A stretch of DNA of 64,000 nt from Onthophagus taurus (Eukaryota; Arthropoda; Insecta; Coleoptera; Scarabaeidae): assembly GCF_036711975.1 (NCBI RefSeq), contig NC_091971.1:14391501-14455500 (forward strand), read 5' to 3'. The notes under the pieces were generated by a model. That model made no database searches. It saw nothing but the letters and a program-made list of their open reading frames with translations, and was not told the origin of the DNA. This document shows positions 44,101-54,700 of the stretch, one piece after another (position 1 is the stretch's first letter; each line of letters begins with the position of its first letter). The position numbers and the translations under genes are program-made.

Positions 44101-47100
44101 ACGACTGCTTGGATAAGTCATCATTACCGCACTCATTTGAGGTGATTTGAGTTACGTAATGAAGTTCATTACCGCACTGGTTTCATTACGTAACGCTTTT
44201 TTAGCCTAATCAGAACAGACTTAATTTATTGAAACGAGCAACAATACAAAAGAAAAAGCTATCTACTTACAGAGAAACAATACTATTTATTATAAACATT
44301 AATTGTTATGTTTTTACATTTCAAAACACTTATTCCAGATGAGTAAACATGTTGAAACTGACAGTTCAAAATTGTCAACAATCATTTCAGAATATTTTTA
44401 TAAATGTCAAATAGACTGTTTTAAAGAAATTGATTTTTTCGTAATTTTTAGCAGTCGTAGATAAAGTGCTGTATATCACACGTGGGCTAGAGCATAATTA
44501 CAGTACTCGTATGATTACACGACTCGGTCTACGACCTCGTCGTGCAATTAACCACACTCGTATTGTAATTATGTTCCTAGCCCACTTGTAATATAAATAA
44601 CTATTATCTACGACTGCTTGGATAAGTCATCATTACCGCACTCATTTGAGGTGATTTGAGTTACGTAATGAAGTTCATTACCGCACTGGTTTCATTACGT
44701 AACGCATTTTTAGCCTAATCAGAACAGACTTAATTTATTGAAACGAGCAACAATACAAAAGAAAAAGCGATCTACTTACAGAGAAACAATATTATTTATT
44801 ATAAACATTAATTGTTATGTTTTTACATTTCAAAACACTTATTCCAGATGAGTAAACATGTTGAATCTGACAATTCAAAATTGTCAACAATCATTTCAAA
44901 ATATTTTTATAAATGTCAAATAGACTTTTTCAAGAAATTTATTTTTTCGTAATTTTTAGCAGTCGTAGATAAAGTGCTGTATATCACACGTGGGCTAGAG
45001 CATAATTACAGTACTCGTGTGATTACACGACTCGGTCTACGACCTCGTCGTGGAATTCTCCACACTCGTACAGTAATTATGCTTCTAGCCCACTTGTAAT
45101 ATAAATAACTATTATCTACGACTACTTGGATAAGTCATCATTACCGCACTCATTTGAGGTGATTTGAGTTACGTAATGAAGTTCATTACCGCGCTGGTTC
45201 CATTACGTAACGCATTTTTAGCCTAATCAGAACAGACTCAATTTATTGAAACGAGCAACAATACAAAAGAAAAAGTGCTATCTACTTACAGAGAAACAAT
45301 ACTATTTATTATAAACATTAATTGTTATGTTTTTACATTTCAAAACACTTATTCCAGATGAGTAAACATGTTAAAACTGACAGTTCAAACTTGTCAACAA
45401 TCATTTCAAAATATTTTTATAAATGTCAAATAGACTTTTTTAAAGAAATTGATTTTTTCGTAATTTTTAGCAGTCGTAAATAAAGTGCTGTATATCACAC
45501 GTGGGCTAGAGCATAATTACAGTACTCGTGTGATTACACGACTCGGTCTACGACCTCGTCGTGGAATTCTCCACACTCGTACAGTAATTATGCTTCTAGC
45601 CGACTTGTAATATAAATAACTATTATCTACGACTGCTTGGATAAGTCATCATTACCGCACTCATTTGAGGTGATTTGAGTTACGTAATGAAGTTCATTAC
45701 CGCACTGGTTTCATTACGTAACGCATTTTTAGCCTAATCAGAACAGACTTAATTTATTGAAACGAGCAACAATACAAAAGAAAAAGTGCTATCTACTTAC
45801 AGAGAAACAATAGTATTTATTATAAACATTAATTGTTATGTTTTTACATTTCAAAACACTTATTCCAGATGAGTAAACATGTTGAAACTGACAGTTCAAA
45901 ATTGTCAACAATCATTTCAAAATATTTTTATAAATGTCAAATAGACTTTTTTAAAGAAATTGATTTTTTCGTAATTTTTAGCAGTCGTAGGTAAAGTGCT
46001 GTATATCACACGTGGGCTAGAGCATAATTACAGTACTCGTATGATTACACGACTTGGTCTACGACCTCGTCGTGGAATTCTCCACACTCATACAGTAATT
46101 ATGCTTCTAGCCCACTTGTAATATAAATAACTATTATCTACGACTGCTTGGATAAGTCATCATTACCGCACTCATTTGAGGTGATTTGAGTTACGTAATG
46201 AAGTTCATTACCGCACTGGTTTCATTACGTAACGCATTTTTAGCCTAATCAGAACAGACTTAATTTATTGAAACGAGCAACAATACAAAAGAAAAAGTGC
46301 TATCTACTTACAGAGAAACAATACTATTTATTATAAACATTAATTGTTATGTTTTTACATTTCAAAACACTTATTCCAGATGAGTAAACATGTTGAAACT
46401 GACAATTCAAAATTGTCAACAATCATTTCAAAATATTTTTATAAATGTCAAATAGACTTTTTAAAGAAATTTATTTTTTCGTAATTTTTAGCAGTCGTAG
46501 ATAAAGTGCTGTATATCACACGTGGGCTAGAGCATAATTACAGTACTCGTATGATTACACTCGTATTGTAATTATGTTCCTAGCTCACTTATAATATAAA
46601 TAACTATTACAGGTCGATACAAAATTGTTCTAACGACAACTGCCAATATACAACATGCTGTAAACGAGCAATGTTAAAACACACATTAATATGTAAAGAT
46701 TTAAAAACAACAATTCCCATACAAAGTTTACCATTCAAAATGTATTGCGTTTGTGGTCACAATGATAAGGACGGTACGAATCAAAAAAAAATTCAATAAA
46801 TAAAAAGTTATTTATTTATTTGTTTTTAGGGAATTCTATGGCGAAACATTTAACAGTTTGTGAACGAAAATCAGCATATCCTTCAGAAGCAGAAGCTAAA
46901 GCAGCTACGGTAACGCACAGTATGTTAGATGTTTTAGGTTTAATGAGACGAACAGAAGAACCCAGTTCTTCTTCAGTTGATATATCAAAAGATGAAATAA
47001 AAATCGAAGAACCAATAATAACGAAATCATCGGATAAAGAACTTGACGATGTAGAAATAAAAATGACGGTGGATTTGTGTGAAGATGATTCTACATCTGA

Positions 47101-47269
47101 AGAGGTTACAAAAAATAATGGTGATTCATCAACTTTAGATGGTGATGAAAAATTGTTGGAACCAGACGAGAATGGTTTATTAAATGAGAATATAATGGAT
47201 ATTACGGAATGTGTAAGTGTTGAGGATGATGTGGTGCAAAAGAAATTGGGGGAACCAATGGATGAGTAA
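32167..47269 (+). CDS. row: Row/POGZ-like zinc-finger protein with a degenerate Merlin-type transposase domain
   Basis: Exons 32160-32316 (ATG at 32167), 32371-32434, 32492-32728, 40978-41569, 41622-43553, 46613-46773 and 46830-47269 join in phase after a non-coding first exon. They give 1191 residues. The start MPKKKEMTLD is the first in-frame ATG after the acceptor. Residues ~345-612 match a Merlin/ISXO2 (IS1016-type) transposase along its length: GLIRSEQTCTHGNKLKLG, LKLIYHWAC, VEVGVISLG, HPGSIIITDL. C2H2-type fingers follow from 42808 to 43355 (YKCGMCKSQF, FLCKYCLVQF, FVCVICEGKF, YQCLTCRMRC, IQCPLCLKC, KKCPKCALWF), and more cysteine pairs lie in exons 6-7. The finger series, mainly CPLCLK...H...C.KC.L.F, is that of Row (Drosophila partner of WOC and HP1c) and vertebrate POGZ. 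The acidic C-terminus ends at TAA, with AATAAA at about 47437. It is a nuclear chromatin factor by family. Introns 4 and 6 are swollen by repeats. The symbol is by family resemblance. Confidence 0.72.
32895..34310. repeat. Inverted repeat pair (~230-bp arms) around a LINE fragment
   Basis: The arm at about 32895-33150 is mirrored at about 34080-34310. An example is TTTAAGTTGAAAAATATTTT at 33003 against AAAATATTTTTCAACTTAAA at 34191. The arms differ by small changes. The LINE RNase H fragment at 33430-33935 lies between them. This is a fold-back or two opposed copies of one repeat. Confidence 0.8.
33430..33935 (+). mobile_element. LINE fragment: RNase H domain
   Basis: The plus strand reads ITIFQAEILAINFCTALNLQ, then NIFTDSRALIRECTSK and VTLWWVPGHRNIEGNEKADK, the E, D and H-x-x-x-G-NE-AD signature of RNase H at the C-terminus of jockey/R1-type non-LTR retrotransposons. 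The frame stops at 33799 and continues in another frame as far as CRFAV near 33935. It is truncated at both ends. Confidence 0.8.
34711..36372 (-). mobile_element. Mariner-like element with ~210-bp terminal inverted repeats and dead transposase
   Basis: The ends CAGAGTGGCCAAAATCTAGC (34711) and, inverted, GCTAGATTGTGGCC-type text ending at 36372 form arms of about 210 bp, flanked by TA. The transposase runs on the minus strand from ATG at 36040 (MEYNKEELVDMIFILGE) to a stop at 35091. It shows GVGETTVHQILKDNRF, DFFDKVLFTNEAHLS and then DGPPAHCS and RSPDLTKLDFFLWSYVKE, the order of a mariner/DUF4817-type DDE enzyme. Frameshifts and in-frame stops near 35900 and 35460-35800 disable it. It lies inside Row intron 4. 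Confidence 0.88.
37163..39435 (-). mobile_element. GC-rich LINE (reverse transcriptase), 5' truncated, with 14-bp target duplication
   Basis: The exact 14-base duplication ATTTGAAAACATTT flanks the insert (37149-37162 and 39436-39449). The minus strand encodes a reverse transcriptase. It shows SPVYKKGVKGVVESYRGISL, QAGFRKGRGAIDNVYILKHL, FIDLKAAFNKVNR, RQGSPLSPALFALYTADM and the catalytic LAYADDLVVVARE, in a 510-codon frame (39036-37504). Two frameshifts near 39060 and 38980 and a stop at about 37483 break the full frame, after which a C-x-x-C...H....C knuckle follows (CRLCGGEWESLEHLLREC). Base composition is strikingly GC-rich and C-rich on the plus strand, unlike everything around it. It is young by its clean duplication but inactive. 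Confidence 0.92.
39840..39960 (-). pseudogene. Transposase C-terminal vestige in the fold-back core
   Basis: The minus strand reads RSPDLTPLDSFLWGKIKNEL followed by SREVLEN, the block around the last catalytic aspartate of mariner/DUF4817-type transposases. The rest of the gene is absent. This ties the fold-back element to that superfamily. Confidence 0.75.
43600..46600. repeat. ~510-bp tandem repeat, about six copies, filling Row intron 6
   Basis: The landmark TCTACGACTGCTTGGATAA (one copy ACTACTTGG) occurs at about 43602, 44098, 44607, 45114, 45626 and 46137, spacings of 496-512 bases. Each unit has TATCTACGACTGC near its start and the inverse GCAGTCGTAGATA about 340 bases on. Then comes a ~104-base hairpin with arms GTGGGCTAGAGCATAATTAC / GTAATTATGCTTCTAGCCCAC around an inner CACGAC...GTCGTG stem. 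The last copy lacks part of the hairpin. The array fills the intron from 46 bases after the donor to about 12 bases before the acceptor. Confidence 0.93.
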
Positions 47270-47700
47270 AAAAAGACTTATTAACTTACTCGTTTAAGAA
47301 TCGGTTTTTATTTGTTTATTTAATCGTTTAAAGAGTTGACAAAGTGAAAATGCAACATAATGTTTAAGCGAAGTTTTTTGTACAAAATGATTCTTTTTAA
47401 GCTTTATGTATTAGAGTTTTAAAATTTCAGTTTATAAATAAAACACTATGATTTATTATCCTGTAAAATTTCAGTCAAAAATGTTTTCTTCATTTGGTCT
47501 TAGAAAAACTTGATGCGGTCAATTTTTTCAAAAACAAATCGTGTTCTTTAAAAACATTATTCTCAGAAACATTTCGTTTTTGAGATATTCGCATGTTTCA
47601 GATTTTTCTAACACCTTTTTTCTTGTACATCTTTTTGATATATAAAATACACTTCTGTTATTGAAAATTATTTATTTTTATCCAATAAACCTACAAATAA
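47270..47700 (+). other. 3' flank of the Row-like gene
   Basis: Holds the likely 3' untranslated region, with AATAAA at about 47437. Positions 47630-47705 recur at about 51715-51795, next to the TAF5 3' end, so this was once the junction between the two genes. Confidence 0.6.
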
Positions 47701-47704
47701 CATA

Positions 47705-48433
47705 GTTTTTTAGTCATTTAAATTAAATTTGCGTCTATACCTTTGCAGAATCTACGCCAAGTTTATCTTTTCGGCTTTTAGAATGGCCAAGATATATTCC
47801 GTTAGGCCTCCTATAGGGATCCCATGTACATTTACATAAATTACATATTAGGTAGATAACGTTATCAGATGTCTCTGTGCGTCCAATGTTCTTAACGAAA
47901 ATTAAGGCTCAACAAGTTGTGGTGTATCTTGAATCGGCAGTGTTCAGTAAAGACACCCATTAGAACCTTAATGCTGCTACGAGTTAGTCCTAAAATATTC
48001 CCGGGTTTGACAGTGGCGATGTCATAAACAATTGGTCCACAATATTCGATGTCTCTCTTCAGCCGACAGTCCAATCTTATGCTGGCTCTGGCCCCACAAA
48101 CGCTTTAGCGCTGCCCTCTCGTGCTAGCTCATCTGCCAGCAACCCCACTGACCTGGGACCCAGATTAGAGAAATTCTGTTATCTCAACTCAGTGTATTTA
48201 AAGTTCTCTTACAGTCTATTAATCAGAACACCGTTTTCACGGCCTGCAGTGCCTGGAGAGCGGCTTGACTGTCACCCCTCTTTCACGAAAGATTTTAGCA
48301 CCCATGTCAATAGTAAATACTTCCTCTTGAAATACAGTACAGTACATACCCAGACTGTAAGCTTGCTTAATTCGAAGTGTCTGGCAGTATACTCCTGCCC
48401 CGGTCCCTTCTGACGATTTTGATCCATCTATGA
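47705..48433 (-). mobile_element. LINE fragment: RNase H domain, minus-strand copy
   Basis: This is an inverted copy of 55540-56340, with the same landmarks such as the mirror of GTCAGAAGGGACCGG and GGGATCCCATGTACATTTAC. Reading the minus strand gives a degraded RNase H domain and the tail. Its 5' side is cut at 48433 by the hAT element. Confidence 0.8.
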
Positions 48434-50479
48434 CAGGGATGGCGAACCTTTACGTATCAACTTGCCATTTTTCTAAAGAAATTTTTAATGTGGTCATAGA
48501 CGTGCCATAAAAAATTTTGACTTTGTGATTATTGGGAATATAATAGTAATAAATACTATCAACACAAAACTCTTTATTTACTACAAAAAAATAGGAACAT
48601 TTTGCAATGTTTCAATTATACGCGTAATTTAAATTAAAGTAAAATTAGTGTGACTTCTGTTGTTGCAGATTAGATGACAAATAACATATGTTAGGGTTGT
48701 AAGACATTTTTTTAGCAGAATGCATGTTGGACTGGAGTCATCTGTCAAACGGTTTCTAACCGAGTCTTTAATGTTAATTGTGTCTGGTCTCCATGTTTCC
48801 AGAATTTTGTTATTATTAATTTTTTATTATTATCTTTCTGTTTCAACTAATTCTAACTCTTTCCTTGTTTCAATAAATTTTTGAATCCATATTGAACTAG
48901 ACTGGAAATCAATCAGCTGCATTTCAAATTCTTCAATTTCCAACCAATTCAATTGGGACAAATTCAGTTTATCCAATGACGTCTCATCAGGGTACATAAT
49001 AAGATTGAGTATTTCCGATAATTCTTTGAACTGAGAAAATCTCGCTGATTGAGGAATCAATCACAGAAATAAATTCTACAGTAACTTGGTCTTCGTCTGG
49101 TTTCTCATGTATTTCCAAATCGTTGATATATTTTTTCAAGTTTGGAAAATACTTGTAGTTTCTTCTGATAATATCGTTCCTGAAAACTTGCAGTTTGGTC
49201 TCAAACGCGCGGATGAGATCTACCATGACGATAATTGTTTTATTTATGCCTTGAAGCTTCATGTTTAACTTATTTAAATGTTGTAAAAAATATCAATTTT
49301 GAAAGCCACATAACATCCAACAACTGTGGGTATTCTTCAACTTTTCCCTCATTTTGCAGAAACTGTCTGATTTCTTCCAAGCAATCAACAAATCGTTGAA
49401 GTACGTTCCCGCGACTCAACCACCGAACATTATTGTACAGTAAGTCATTGTACACCGAGTTGACTTCATCTAACAAAGCATCGAACTTTCGCCTCTTTAA
49501 AGCCTGCGACGAGATGAGTTTGATTATTTTTGTGACTACCGCCATTACATTACCAAGAGATGTTAAACCACTCTTAGCATACAAGGCTTGTTGGTGAATG
49601 ATGCAGTGGAATTGAAGAATCGAATGCTACGTCTGTTTAAAGTAAACTTATGAAACCATTTTTTTTACCCACCATACTTGGAGCAACATCAGTTGTTACG
49701 GAAACAATTTTTCTTCCTTAATGACGTTTCCAACGTAATATTGAGCAAAAACAGCTAAATGAGCAGATTTAGCGACGTCAGTGCTTTCGTCAAGACATAC
49801 CGATATAAAAGAAGCAGAGCTAATGTCAATTTTTTGTTGATCTGTTACATTTTCGGTCAGTTTTAAGATTCTTTCTTTTATTGTGTTTCTGGACAGAGGA
49901 GTATCTTTGATGCGCTGAATTATCTTATCTATATTATCGAAATCATAAAAAAGAGGGGGCGCGCATGCTAACCAGACTTCCTGCAAAAACTCTCCCTCTT
50001 GAAAAGATTTACTATGCCGAACAATGACATTTGTAGCCGCGCAACTAACTTGCCGTGGTTCGCTTTTTTGACTAACGGATTTATGATTTGTTTCAAAATG
50101 CTGTTTCACAGACGATGTTCCAGAACATAAAACCGCGTTGTCACCTTTACTAACCATGCCATATTTCTCTGTCCACCAAGTTTGAAATTCTCTGATACTC
50201 TTTCTATCTTGCACTTTTGGTTTTTTTGCTGAACTAGCCATATTAAATAACAGTTAAAATCGTAGATAAAACTCAAATAAACTTCAAATCAAATATTCAC
50301 TGTTATGTTATGCATAAACAAACTATGCGTCTTTAGCAATAAAAACTCGTGATGTAGATTGTAGGGATCACTCGCATTCGCTCGTCATATAATACCTACT
50401 TCACACTTTTTCGTAGTGCATCATAATGAATTTTGTGATCAGTGACGTGCCCAAAATATTGCGTTCCGTGCCATCCCTG
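48434..50479 (-). mobile_element. hAT element with degraded ZBED5/FAM200-like transposase
   Basis: The ends CAGGGATGGC and GCCATCCCTG are inverted repeats. The flanking 8 bases agree only in part, so the target duplication has decayed. The transposase reads on the minus strand from ATG at 50241. It has a BED-like region (TWWTEKYGM, then SSVKQHFETNHKS), then SRNTIKERILKLTENVTDQQ and SFISVCLDESTDVAKSAHLA with the catalytic DEST block. Later pieces at 49584-48830 include YNNVRWLSRGNVLQRF. Frameshifts and a missing C-terminal dimerisation motif show it is dead. It landed inside the LINE at 47705-48433. Confidence 0.85.
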
Positions 50480-50519
50480 CCCTAGGATGCATTTAGTTAC
50501 TATAGTTATTTTATTGGTT

Positions 50520-51543
50520 AAGTATTCTAGGGTTAATATCGTTTGACGTAACAAACCTCTACCCAAATGTCCCAGTTGAATACACTCTTGAAATAATTTC
50601 AAAAATGTTTGATTCACATTTTGACAACAAAATCAATGCAGCTGAAGGAGAATCTTGAAGGCGAGCTTGAAGGAGAATTTTATTTGGTTACCGAAGGTTT
50701 ACCCATGGGGATGCCATTATCTGGATTGCTGGCGGATATATTTTTGGATCATATTGAAAAGAATTTCATCATGAATGAAGCTAATCCTTACGTGAACAAT
50801 ATTGGCTGTTGGGCTAGATATGTGGATCACGTCTTTTGTGTATGGAAGGGGAATGAGGAATCTTTACATAACTTTCACAATTACATCAATTACACACTGG
50901 AAATGGAAAAAAAAGGAAAACTAAATTTCTTGGATTTGAGCTTGACGAGAACCAAAGATTATTTAATTGAAGATGGGATTTTTAGAAAAACTTCAGCTAT
51001 AGCCACTACCATACCATACAATTCAGAACACCTTTGTCCCAAAAATTAGCTAATTTTAGATTTTTAATTAATAGAATTTTTAGCTACCCATTAAGACAGA
51101 GGAAATTAATTACATATTTGATTAGCCCACAATAATAGCTTTCCTAAAAATATCATTTGTAGGTTGTTTTCTAAAGCTCAAACACAAAAGGATCCATTGT
51201 TTATTAGAGAAGTTCAGCAAAATAAATATAGGCACATAACATTTAATGACATCACTTTAAAGGCACAACATATTTTTTCTAAATATGGAATTTCATTAGC
51301 ATTTTCAAATAGCAACACCATTTTAAGACTTCTATCAAATTATCACAAAAACGATAAAGATATAATGAAAGAAAGCGGCGTGTATAGCATTAGCAAGGAG
51401 CAATTCAAAAGTTTTTAAACATCATATTTATGGAAAAGGACATAATATCAACTATAAAGAAACAAAATTACTTTATAAATGTGAGGAGAGTGGATCTTCT
51501 CGAAATCCTGGAAGTTATGAAACATGAAAAAGATAATAAAAAT
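50520..51543 (+). mobile_element. Penelope-like retroelement relic
   Basis: The plus strand shows SFDVT-like and NVPVEYTLEIISKMFD text before 50609. In an open frame to 51049 come TEGLPMGMPLSGLLADIFLD and CWARYVDHVFCVWKGNEESL, where the usual YVDD is YVDH. LNFLDLSLTRTKDY follows. After frame breaks the C-terminal part has MKESGVYSI and a short piece like the end of the GIY-YIG nuclease. The order and motifs are those of Penelope-like reverse transcriptases. The catalytic change and deletions make it inactive. Confidence 0.85.
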
Positions 51544-51795
51544 CGTTACAAAAAATAATGGAGACTCATCAACTTTAGATGGTGATGAAAAATTGTTGCA
51601 GCGGATGTACCAGACGAGAATGGTTTATTAAATAAAAATATAATGGATATTAAAAAATGTGTGTGTTGAGGATGATGTGATGCAAAAGAAATTGGGGGAA
51701 CCAATAGTACCAAATCTTTTTGATATATAAAATACACTTCTGTTATTGAAAATTATTTATTTATATCTCATAAACCTACAAATAACATTGTTTTT
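51544..51795 (+). pseudogene. Partial duplicate of the last Row exon and its 3' flank
   Basis: Positions 51544-51700 match 47107-47262 (GTTACAAAAAATAATGG, then TTTAGATGGTGATGAAAAAT and GAAATTGGGGGAACCAAT) with small deletions and changes. Positions 51715-51795 match 47630-47705. The 47270-47630 part is missing. The copy lacks splice sites and has lost its frame. It abuts the TAF5 stop codon. Confidence 0.9.
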
Positions 51796-51798
51796 GAT

Positions 51799-54700
51799 TC
51801 AAGCGGATGGGAGTCCATCAAAAACGGCAATAGCTAAAAGTAAATTTCTTCTTGTAAAGTGCAAAGAAACAATCGGCGAATTTTTCGTTCCAATACTACG
51901 CATTAAATAAGCCTCGCCATTTTTAACTTCCGGATTATGCGAAATATTAACATCCTCCGAATTAGTATCTTCAGCTAATTTATTAAAATCCCATAACTTC
52001 ACCGTACAATCCAACGAGCCGGATGCTAAAATATTTCCACATCGGCTAAAAATCAAGGAATGTATCGTTTTCTCGTGCGCTCCAAGTTCCGCTACGAGAT
52101 GTCCATGAGCTAAATCCCACACCAAAACTTTCGTATCCGAACCACCCGATGCTAAAAATCTCCCACAAACGCTAAATGCCAAAGCATAAATCGGCGATTT
52201 ATGCCCGGTCATCAACCGGACGTGATTTCCAGTTAAAACATCCCACAAACAAACCCGACGATCGCTCGAACCAGTCGCGACATAATTCGAATTTGGATGA
52301 AATTGAACAACATCAACATCCGAAAAATGTCCCGCGAAAATTCTTAATGGTTGATATTGATCTGTAGCCCATAATCTCGCTGTTCTATCATTAGAACACG
52401 TTGCAAAATAATAACCCATCGGTGAAAATCGAACGTTCCAAACCGGATACATATGACCTTTATAAACAACAACACAATTCCAAATTTGAAGACTCCACAA
52501 ACGGATTGTGGTATCCTCGGAACAACTCAATAAAAGAGAACGATCTGGTGAAAACGCCAGGGAATATACAGCGCCGGAATGGCCAAACATCGTTCTGGAA
52601 GATTCCCCAGATCTTTGATCCATCATTCGAACGAGAACATCATCCGCGTCGATATTGATATCTTGAAGTTGATCGGCGCTTTTCATCGATCTTAATTTTT
52701 GTGGAATTAATGTGTATACTTTTATTGATGCATCCGCCATTCCAACAGCTAACATACTGGAATCTTCGGCCACTTCAGCACTGGATACACTACATTAAAA
52801 ACGTTATTAAATGTTTAAAAATTAAAAAAAAAATCTTACTTATGATTTGCATTTAATAACGTATAACTGCATATTGATGGTAAAGTTTCAGCTCCCAAAT
52901 TAACTCTTCTGGACGATTCTCTAAGCAGTTTTATCCTTTCTATTTTATCGTTGTCTTTCCTAAATATAAATAATGTATAAGGTTTTAATAAATAAATTAT
53001 ATTAACGCCTGGTTTTATAATCAACTTTTACCAACCTTCTGATAAAGTATCTAGGTGATAACAGCCGATTTTAGCAAAGATCATAAAATCTAAAGACTGT
53101 CACATCTTTTGTAATCTAGAAAATGATGTCAGAGAATGAAAATGATGTTATACATATAAATCAAGTTTTCCAATAAAACACAAAAGAGCCCGATTCAATG
53201 TACCTTAGTGGACTAACTAAGGATCTTGAACAAATCGGGCATTCCAAACTCTAGCGTTCCCATGTAACTATAAAAGGTGAAGAAATTCCTTTCTCAAAGG
53301 AAGTCAAATATCTAGGAGTAATCCTAGACAAAACCTTGTCATGGAAAGGAGATTTGTAAGGAATTTTGCACAAAGCTAGACTATCCTTGTGGACTTGTCG
53401 CAGTCTTTGTGGAAAAAATTGGGGTCTTACCCCTGAAAGACTGTACTGGCTCTATGTGACTTTCTGTAGCTGGATTGGCAATCTCTGGTGCAATAAGCAC
53501 AACGCTAACTCTAGCAAATTGATGTTCTGCTTGGCTTATCTCTTTGAATTTCCATATAGAGAAATTGACTAGAACTACCATTTACTTAGGTTTACTACTA
53601 TTTATTTAGGTTGACTGCCATGTGTTCCGTTTCTGGTACACATACGTTGGTTTATGCAAGCGACTGTATTTTGTTTTAAGTATTGTCCTTGAGGCCATGA
53701 TGTATATTTATACGCCGGGAAAGAAGCAATGCAAGGAATATCCGTGTCTAACAAAGTTGTTATGAAATTAACCTGTACAATAAAGTCTACATACACCCCA
53801 GAAAATCATAATATCTCAGAACTGAACTGTATGAAATTTGAACTCAATGAAATTTTTAAACGAAGGATATTAGAAGTGTATATTATTATAATATTTTACA
53901 TAAAAATGTATAACTCATTATTTATAATGAAAAACACAAAACATAATCACATTTATAACTCAAAAAAGACTACATACGTAGTTTCCTGTTACATTCACAA
54001 TTAAAACAACTCAAAATTTACATACTAATTAATATTTGGTAGGTCCTCCCTTGGCAGCAAGAACTGCTGCTAATCGTCGAGGCATAAAATCAACTAAATT
54101 AGCTGTAATTTCTGGTGAAATACTCTGCCATTCCCGTAATAGTGCAGCTTTTAAGTTGTTTTTATTTTTAATACCTAGCTTCCGAATTTTGCGGTCAAGA
54201 AGACTGCGGTGGTGACTGTAGCTGTTTAGGGATATTATAATAATACCCATTCCTTCACAATGTGTGCGTTGTGCATGGGATCATTATCGCGTTGGAATAT
54301 CCACTCTGTTCCCAAGCCTAATTTATTGACGATTCCTTTAAATTAGTTCGCAATATGTTCAGATAAACATAGCGGTCCATAATTGTTTAATTTGGCAAAA
54401 TCGACTCTTTTTTTCGCATTTATTTCGGATATAAACGGCTTTCTTCTTGGAGCACTACTATTATAGCCTTCACTTCATAACACCTTTATAGAGCCGGTTA
54501 TAGAGCTTGATGCCGCGAGTGATTTGGTTATATCAACCGCAGTTGTTGTCGGCTGATCGTTGATCATTTTTAAAATTGACCGATTATCTCTAGGTGTCAG
54601 TATACGTGGTCGGCCACTTCTTGGTTTGTTTTTGATTGACTGACGTTTCTTATAATTTCGAATTACTATCTGGACCGAAGAACGCTTTTACTAACTATTT

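Noticed and set aside
52176-52658. Plus-strand frames opposite the TAF5 WD40 exon
   Set aside because: Antisense shadows of a strongly conserved coding exon.
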